64,000 bases of DNA from CADEFX01 sp963806735 (GTDB taxonomy: Bacteria > Pseudomonadota > Alphaproteobacteria > Rhizobiales > Hyphomicrobiaceae). The stretch is from NCBI GenBank assembly GCA_963806735.1, contig CAWEBE010000069.1, forward strand, positions 124,001 through 188,000, read 5' to 3'. Position 1 is the stretch's first letter, and the number at the start of each line of letters is the position of its first letter. Both the position numbers and the translations under genes were made by a program. Under the pieces are notes generated by a model, which was given only the letters and a program-made list of their open reading frames with translations, searched no databases and was not told the origin of the DNA. Positions 59,342 through 64,000 of the stretch are shown here, one piece after another.

Positions 59342-60136
59342 ATGCTTGCGATCAACAATATCGAGGTGGTCTACGACCGGGTTATCCTGGTGCTGAAGGG
59401 CGTCTCGCTCAACGTCGCCAAGGGCACGATCACAACCCTGCTCGGTGCCAACGGCGCCGGCAAGACAACCACCTTGAAGGCCATCTCAGGCGTTCTGCGC
59501 ACCGAGCGGGGCGAGGTTACGAAGGGCTCCATATCGCTCGGTGAGCGGCGCATCGACGGCATGCGTCCCTTCGATGTCACGCGCCTCGGCATTGCCCAGG
59601 TGTTCGAAGGTCGCCGTGTGTTCGAGCACCTGACGGCTGATGAGAATTTGATCGCCGGCGGTCATGTGCAGCGTGACAAGGCGAAGGTGAAAGAGAGCAT
59701 CGACCTCGTCTACAGCTACTTTCCGCGCCTCAAGGAACGCCACAGCCAGCAGGCCGGCTATCTCTCCGGGGGCGAGCAGCAGATGCTCGCCATCGGCCGG
59801 GCGCTCATGTCGCGTCCGACCGTCATCCTGCTCGACGAGCCGTCGCTCGGCCTGGCGCCGATGCTGGTCGAGGAGATTTTCGGTATTGTGCGCCGGCTGG
59901 TGGTCGACGAGAAGCTCTCAGTGCTTTTGGTCGAGCAGAACGCCGCCATGGCGCTCGAGGTCGCCGAGCACGGCTACGTCATGGAGAACGGCCGCATCGT
60001 GCTCGAGGGCGCGGCGGCCTCCTTGCGTAGCAACTCCGATATCCGCGAATTCTATCTCGGCCTCAACGAGGTCGGCTCGCGCAAATCCTATCGCGACGTC
60101 AAGCACTACAAGCGCCGCAAGCGCTGGCTGTCCTGA
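59342..60136 (+). CDS. ABC transporter ATP-binding protein, LivF type
   Basis: 264 aa. Walker A GANGAGKTTTLK, signature YLSGGEQQMLAIGRALM, Walker B VILLDEPSLGLAPMLVEEIF and the H-loop LVEQNAAMALEVAEHGY define LivF. It pairs with LivG. It starts 61 bases after the binding-protein gene and ends before a convergent P450 gene. The C-terminal tail KSYRDVKHYKRRKRWLS is basic and longer than in E. coli LivF. Confidence 0.92.
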   Translation: MLAINNIEVVYDRVILVLKGVSLNVAKGTITTLLGANGAGKTTTLKAISGVLRTERGEVTKGSISLGERRIDGMRPFDVTRLGIAQVFEGRRVFEHLTADENLIAGGHVQRDKAKVKESIDLVYSYFPRLKERHSQQAGYLSGGEQQMLAIGRALMSRPTVILLDEPSLGLAPMLVEEIFGIVRRLVVDEKLSVLLVEQNAAMALEVAEHGYVMENGRIVLEGAAASLRSNSDIREFYLGLNEVGSRKSYRDVKHYKRRKRWLS

Positions 60137-60154
60137 TGTGAGTTTGAAATAGAC

Positions 60155-61360
60155 TCAACCGCCCAGCACCAGCGGTAGCGCGCGCGGACCACGCACCGAG
60201 CCACAGGACCAGGAGACGGCGGCTGGATCGGCCAGGCGAAACTCCGGAATGCGTTGCAGCCATTCCTCCAGCGCCACCGTGATCTCCATGCGCGCCAGGT
60301 TCGAGCCGATGCAGCGATGAATGCCGAGGCCGAAGGCGGCATGACGATTGTCCTGGCGGTCGATGACGACTCGGTCCGCATCGGCGAATGCCTGCGGGTC
60401 ACGGTTGGCGGCCGGAAACGAGAGCATCACCAATTTGCCGGCCCGCATGGGGCAGCCTCCCACCTCCACGTCATTGACCACCTGCCGCGCCATCGTCACC
60501 GGCGCGTAGGCCCGCAGGAACTCCTCCACCGCGGATGTGATCAACGCCGGCTCGGCGACAAGCCTCGCCCGGTCAGCCGGTGTCTTGGCCAGATGCCAGA
60601 GGCTCGAGCCGATCGCGCTCCAGGTGGTGTCGATGCCGGCGATCAGGATGAGCCGCAGCGTTCCGTACAGATGTCGCTCGGTCAGCGGCGCGCCATTGTG
60701 CTCCGCCTGCACGAGAAAGCTGATCAAGTCCTCGCCAGGGTTCGCACGTCGCGCCTCCACATAGGGGCGGAAGTAGTCGTCCATCTCTTGCGCTGTCGCC
60801 AGGAGGCGTGCGTCGCTCTGGGTGTCGCCATCGACGATGGTGTCCTCGAGGAAGACATGGATCCATCGGCGGAAGCGGTCGCCATCCCCTTCGGGAACAC
60901 CGAGCATGTAGGCGATGACTCTGACGGGGATGTGTTGTGTGTAGGCGATTGCGGCATCGCATGCAGCATTGTCGACGATGTCGTCGATCAGCTCGTTGCA
61001 GATGCGGCGCGTGCGCGGCACGAGACGGCTGATGGCCTGTGGGCTGAACGCCGGCAAGAGCAGCATGCGCGCCGGCTTGTGATGCGGTGGATCGGATGTG
61101 ATGGGTGGTGAGGGCAGGGGAACATTGGGCGGATTCTCGCGAATGACGACGCGCCGCGAGGAGAAATTGGCGGTGTCGTAGGCAATGGCCCGTACGTCGT
61201 CATAACGCGTCGGCAGATACACACCGCCATACCGCTCCGTGCGTGCGACGGGACACTGCTGTCTGAGCTCGTTCCAGATCGGAAAGGGATCGTCGACCCA
61301 GCGTGGGTCGGTATGGTCGAAGTCGCTGCTCCAGTCGCTGACAGGTGGGCGATCCGGCAT
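60155..61360 (-). CDS. Cytochrome P450
   Basis: 401 aa, soluble bacterial type with no membrane anchor. The I-helix oxygen motif is LILIAGIDTTWSAIG, the E-x2-R motif EEFLRAY, and the haem-binding loop FGLGIHRCIGSNLARME with the Cys thiolate. Start at 61360 with AGGAGG upstream. The family (CYP107/CYP203-like in look) is found in catabolic and secondary metabolism. The ferredoxin gene ends 10 bases upstream on the same strand, so electrons are probably delivered by this partner; the ferredoxin reductase is not nearby. The substrate is unknown. Confidence 0.94.
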   Translation of the reverse strand: MPDRPPVSDWSSDFDHTDPRWVDDPFPIWNELRQQCPVARTERYGGVYLPTRYDDVRAIAYDTANFSSRRVVIRENPPNVPLPSPPITSDPPHHKPARMLLLPAFSPQAISRLVPRTRRICNELIDDIVDNAACDAAIAYTQHIPVRVIAYMLGVPEGDGDRFRRWIHVFLEDTIVDGDTQSDARLLATAQEMDDYFRPYVEARRANPGEDLISFLVQAEHNGAPLTERHLYGTLRLILIAGIDTTWSAIGSSLWHLAKTPADRARLVAEPALITSAVEEFLRAYAPVTMARQVVNDVEVGGCPMRAGKLVMLSFPAANRDPQAFADADRVVIDRQDNRHAAFGLGIHRCIGSNLARMEITVALEEWLQRIPEFRLADPAAVSWSCGSVRGPRALPLVLGG

Positions 61361-61370
61361 CGGCTCCTCC

Positions 61371-61592
61371 TTACGTGTCCTCGCGCACTGCGCGGACGGC
61401 GTATTCGGGACAGTTGCGCACAGCGAGCAGAGCCTTGTCTTCAAGCTCGGCTGGCACCGCACCCGTTCCCTTCGCGCGCGCAAACCCGAGGTCGTCGACC
61501 TCGAACAGCTCCGGGGCCAGGGCCTGACAGCGGTTGTGCCCCTGGCACTTTTCGCTGTCGACCGAGACACGCAGTGTTCCAGTTCCCTTCAG
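61371..61592 (-). CDS. P450-associated ferredoxin (3Fe-4S/4Fe-4S, variant cluster motif)
   Basis: 73 aa if it starts at the CTG 61592, for which AAGGAGGG is a very strong ribosome binding site; an ATG at 61667 is also in frame but has no good site. The cluster motif is C-x2-H-x2-C ... C-P (KCQGHNRCQALAPELFEVDD, then VRNCPEYAVRA), where His replaces one Cys. This variant motif is typical of small ferredoxins that feed bacterial P450s. Only 10 bases separate it from the P450 gene downstream. The unusual CTG start is my inference from the ribosome binding site; a frameshift is another option. Confidence 0.72.
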   Translation of the reverse strand: MKGTGTLRVSVDSEKCQGHNRCQALAPELFEVDDLGFARAKGTGAVPAELEDKALLAVRNCPEYAVRAVREDT

Positions 61593-61903
61593 GGCACGCC
61601 CTCCTTCAAGTCTCGTGCGGGTTGAGCTTGCTTCCTGTGCGGTCAAGTCTAGCAGATGCCGCCGCATTGAGCATGGCGTAGGTTGCAGTCTTATGCCGTT
61701 GACTGTGGCCCATGCGCCTCTTAGGCGTTCAACCGAGCCGTAACTATTCTCGGAGGCGGAATGCTGGCATCCGGGCTGCAGCTCCAGTAACATTGGGCCA
61801 TATCCTTGCGCGGGCTTTTTGCTTCCATCATGAGACCCAGCTCTCATAGTTACCTGCGCACCGGCGGTCCGCGGCTATTGCAGCACTGAGAGGTCGGCGT
61901 CTT
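61593..61903. other. Non-coding region between ferredoxin and protease-like gene
   Basis: About 310 bases between divergent genes. A small hairpin TGAGACCCAGCTCTCA is near 61830. No gene of support is seen. It must hold the promoters of both the ferredoxin-P450 pair and the protease-like gene, but I find no clear consensus boxes. Confidence 0.4.
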
Positions 61904-62842
61904 ATGCAGCCCAATCCGGACAACTACGAATACGAGCTCGATCAGGCGTTGTCTTCGGTCGTTGGCATAAGGACCATCATTCCCCCGGACGCTTTCACGG
62001 CGGAGACGCTCGGCACCGAGCGGCTGGGCAACGGCGTTCTCATTCGCAACGGCGTGGTTCTCACCATCGGCTACCTCATCACCGAAGCCGAGACGATTTG
62101 GATCAGCCATGGCAACCGGGTGGTGCCGGGCCATGTGCTGGGGTTCGATCAGGCGACGGGTTTCGGGCTCGTGCAAGCACTGGCCCGGCTCGATCTGCCG
62201 CCTCTGCCTATCGGCAGCTCGAGCAAGGCCGAGGTCGGGGAGCAGGTTGTGGTCGGGGGAACGGGCGGCAGGGAGGGTGCCGTCGCCGCGCGCATTGTCG
62301 CCAAGCAGGAGTTCGCCGGCTACTGGGAGTACGTGCTGGACGAGGCCATCTTCACCGCACCCGGCCATCCGCACTGGGGCGGCACTGCCCTGATCGGCCC
62401 GGGCGGCGATCTGCTCGGTATCGGCTCCCTACAGGTCCAGCATCAGGCGCGCGAGTCGGGGCGGCCGTCGAACCTCAACATGATCGTACCGATCGATCTC
62501 TTGAAGCCAATTCTCGATGACCTCATGACGCTCGGACGAGCCAAGCGGCCGCCGCGACCCTGGCTCGGGCTGTTCGCCAGCGAGATCGGTAGCCGTATCG
62601 TCATCACCGGCCTCAACAGCCGCGGACCGGCGCAGGACGCGGACTTGCGGCCGGGCGATATCGTGCTCGGCGTCGGCGGTGCCGAGGTTGCGACGCTAGC
62701 CGATTTCTTCCGCAGCATCTGGTCGGTCGGCGATGCCGGCGCCAAGATTCCGATGCTGATCTTCCGCGACGGCAAATCGTTCCAGCTCCATGTCGAGTCG
62801 GCCGACCGCGGCAAGTTCCTGAAGGGACCTGTGCTGCACTGA
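61904..62842 (+). CDS. S1C-type (DegP-like) protease homologue with PDZ domain, apparently catalytically inactive
   Basis: 312 aa. The trypsin-like core (GNGVLIRNGVVLTIGYLITEAETIWI to SLQVQHQ) is followed by one PDZ domain (PWLGLFASEIGSRIVITGLNSRGPAQDADLRPGDIVLGVGGAEV). The three catalytic residues are replaced: His in the T-N-x-H-V-V position is Tyr (TIGYLI), Asp is Gly (GFDQATGFGLVQ) and Ser is Trp (GHPHWGGTALIG, normally G-N-S-G-G). No signal peptide is seen, although most family members are periplasmic. It may act as a binding or scaffold protein. It starts at 61904, with GAGAGG upstream. Confidence 0.82.
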   Translation: MQPNPDNYEYELDQALSSVVGIRTIIPPDAFTAETLGTERLGNGVLIRNGVVLTIGYLITEAETIWISHGNRVVPGHVLGFDQATGFGLVQALARLDLPPLPIGSSSKAEVGEQVVVGGTGGREGAVAARIVAKQEFAGYWEYVLDEAIFTAPGHPHWGGTALIGPGGDLLGIGSLQVQHQARESGRPSNLNMIVPIDLLKPILDDLMTLGRAKRPPRPWLGLFASEIGSRIVITGLNSRGPAQDADLRPGDIVLGVGGAEVATLADFFRSIWSVGDAGAKIPMLIFRDGKSFQLHVESADRGKFLKGPVLH

Positions 62843-62943
62843 GCATGGCGTCGATCACCGCGTCGCATTAACCGACAATTCCCGCTGGGCTGACCAGACC
62901 GGTATGTAGACTGGCAAAAAGCCCAGACCCAAGGAGCAGGCAG

Positions 62944-63732
62944 ATGAGCAACGTATCGGTTCTCAAGGTCAAGCCGGTAGCCGACCGCGTCTCGGCGGCA
63001 GAATGGGAGGCGCGCATCAATCTCGCCGCGGCCTACCGCCTTTGCGATCACTACGGCATGTCGGACATGATCTACACGCACATCAGCGCGCGCGTGCCCG
63101 ACCAACAGACGCACTTCCTGCTCAATCCGCACGGTCTCCTCTTCAATGAGATGACCGCCTCCTGCTTCCTGAAGGTGGACCTGGATGGCAACATCGCCTT
63201 CAAGCCGGATCTCGAGCAGGGCTATGGCCTGCACGCAGCGGGCTTCGTCATTCACAGCGCCATCTACAAGGCGCGGCCCGATGTCATGGCCATCATGCAC
63301 ACCCACACCATCGCCGGCATGGCGGTCTCCTCGCTCAAGTGCGGTCTGCTCCCATTGACGCAGACCTCGCACCGTTTCTATGCCCGCATGGCCTATCACG
63401 ATTTCAATGGGCCCGAGCGCGATCCGGGCGAGCGCGAGAAGCTGGCGCAGCATCTGGGCAGCTACGATGTGATGATGCTGCGCAACCACGGCCTGCTCAC
63501 CGTTGGCCCCAGTGTGCAGGAGGCGTTCAACCGGATGTACGGCCTGGAGCGCTCATGCCAGGCGCAGCTTGCTGCCATGGCCTGCAACACCGAGCTCAAT
63601 GTCCTGCCGGATGAGGTGGTCGAGAAGTCTACCGCCATGTACGCGCCCAACACCGTCCGCCCCTATGGCCTGCTCGAGTGGCACGGGTTGCTGCGTCTGC
63701 TCGACCGCAAGGATCCATCCTACCGGGAGTAG
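62944..63732 (+). CDS. Class II aldolase/adducin family protein
   Basis: 262 aa. The aldolase zinc ligands are visible as His residues in MHTHTIAGMAVSSLKCG and in LRNHGLLTVGPSV, with the fold's N-terminal NLAAAYRLCDHYGMSDMIYTHISARV. Members are aldolases, decarboxylases or dehydratases such as fuculose-phosphate aldolase; the acidic catalytic residue cannot be placed with confidence. AGGAGCAGG precedes the ATG. The final carboxymuconolactone decarboxylase gene is 116 bases downstream on the same strand, suggesting a shared catabolic role. Confidence 0.88.
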   Translation: MSNVSVLKVKPVADRVSAAEWEARINLAAAYRLCDHYGMSDMIYTHISARVPDQQTHFLLNPHGLLFNEMTASCFLKVDLDGNIAFKPDLEQGYGLHAAGFVIHSAIYKARPDVMAIMHTHTIAGMAVSSLKCGLLPLTQTSHRFYARMAYHDFNGPERDPGEREKLAQHLGSYDVMMLRNHGLLTVGPSVQEAFNRMYGLERSCQAQLAAMACNTELNVLPDEVVEKSTAMYAPNTVRPYGLLEWHGLLRLLDRKDPSYRE

Positions 63733-63848
63733 CGGGCGCTGGTCACAAGGCAAGGCTTCCAATATCGTAGTGGCAGCGGCATTCGCGAATGCTGCAACCA
63801 GCTTGCGTCTGCAGGCGTGTACAATCTTCAAACAGGGAGCGTCCAAAC

Positions 63849-64000
63849 ATGGCGCCAACGCCTCCATCAACCTCGCGCGACAAGGTCCGCACCGTTGCCC
63901 CCAAGCTCATCGACCTGACTGAGAAAGTCGTGTTCGGCGACGTGTGGGAGCGCCCCGGACTCTCCAAGCGCGACCGCAGCCTGATCACCGTCGCCACGCT
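63849..64000 (+). CDS. Carboxymuconolactone decarboxylase family protein, 3' partial
   Basis: The first 50 codons, cut by the window end. It starts MAPTPPSTSRDKVRTVAPKL and continues LTEKVVFGDVWERPGLSKRDRSLITVAT, the hallmark of the carboxymuconolactone decarboxylase/AhpD-like family (VLFGDVWERPGLSxRDRSL). GGGAGCG precedes the ATG. The catalytic Cys-x2-Cys or His region is outside the window. It follows the class II aldolase gene, so the pair may belong to one degradative operon. Confidence 0.85.
   Translation, partial: MAPTPPSTSRDKVRTVAPKLIDLTEKVVFGDVWERPGLSKRDRSLITVAT

Overview
The window is GC-rich DNA from an alphaproteobacterium, most likely a Hyphomicrobiales member (the group around Bradyrhizobium, Rhodopseudomonas and Rhodoplanes). 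The reasons are the core block yqeY-dnaG-rpoD divergent from carA-carB-greA, a DnaG whose zinc-finger ligands are mostly lost, acyl-CoA dehydrogenases of the PimC/PimD type, two tripartite-tricarboxylate binding proteins and short palindromic intergenic repeats. I cannot name a genus from sequence alone. There is no rRNA, tRNA, CRISPR array, intact IS element or prophage that I can see.

Layout. 1-4 kb: the 3' end of metH, an orphan TRAP binding protein, an MmgE/PrpD protein and a methyltransferase. 4-5.5 kb: palindromic repeats, a small membrane protein, a 27-residue candidate peptide with a perfect ribosome binding site, and an AT-rich non-coding stretch. 5.5-15 kb: catabolic genes (AcuI/YhdH-type reductase, two acyl-CoA dehydrogenases, an SDR) and a tricarboxylate-type transporter (tctC, tctC, tctB, tctA). 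15-20 kb: a nitrilase-superfamily amidase and the EF-P modification locus (epmB and epmA divergent from efp). 20-25 kb: small accessory genes (transglutaminase-like, YaiI, Uma2, GNAT, DUF4238). 25-37 kb: core genes for sigma-70, primase, carbamoyl-phosphate synthase and GreA. 37-50 kb: mixed single genes (ELM1-like with a 2OG oxygenase, MFS exporter, metallo-hydrolase, rhomboid, EttA, TauE, TrmO). 50-64 kb: a second catabolic region with a ThDP enzyme, a Rieske oxygenase, a complete Liv-type ABC importer with an acyl-CoA ligase inside the operon, a P450 with its own ferredoxin, a class II aldolase and a carboxymuconolactone decarboxylase. Together these suggest uptake, CoA activation and oxidation of organic or aromatic acids.

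Two things cut across the window. First, at least six genes, including the essential carB, are split by single-base indels that restore a full-length protein when corrected. This points to base-level assembly error rather than real decay. Second, at least three families of short imperfect palindromes sit between genes, and their arms appear to be shuffled. The most unusual single locus is the end of rpoD, where a second copy of the last codons lies 80 bases downstream. It is nearly the same in protein but heavily changed at synonymous sites, and it now forms a terminator-like hairpin. I did not find a clear new multi-gene system. The best candidates for undescribed biology are the 27-residue peptide, the rpoD tail, the palindrome families and the importer-ligase-oxygenase region.
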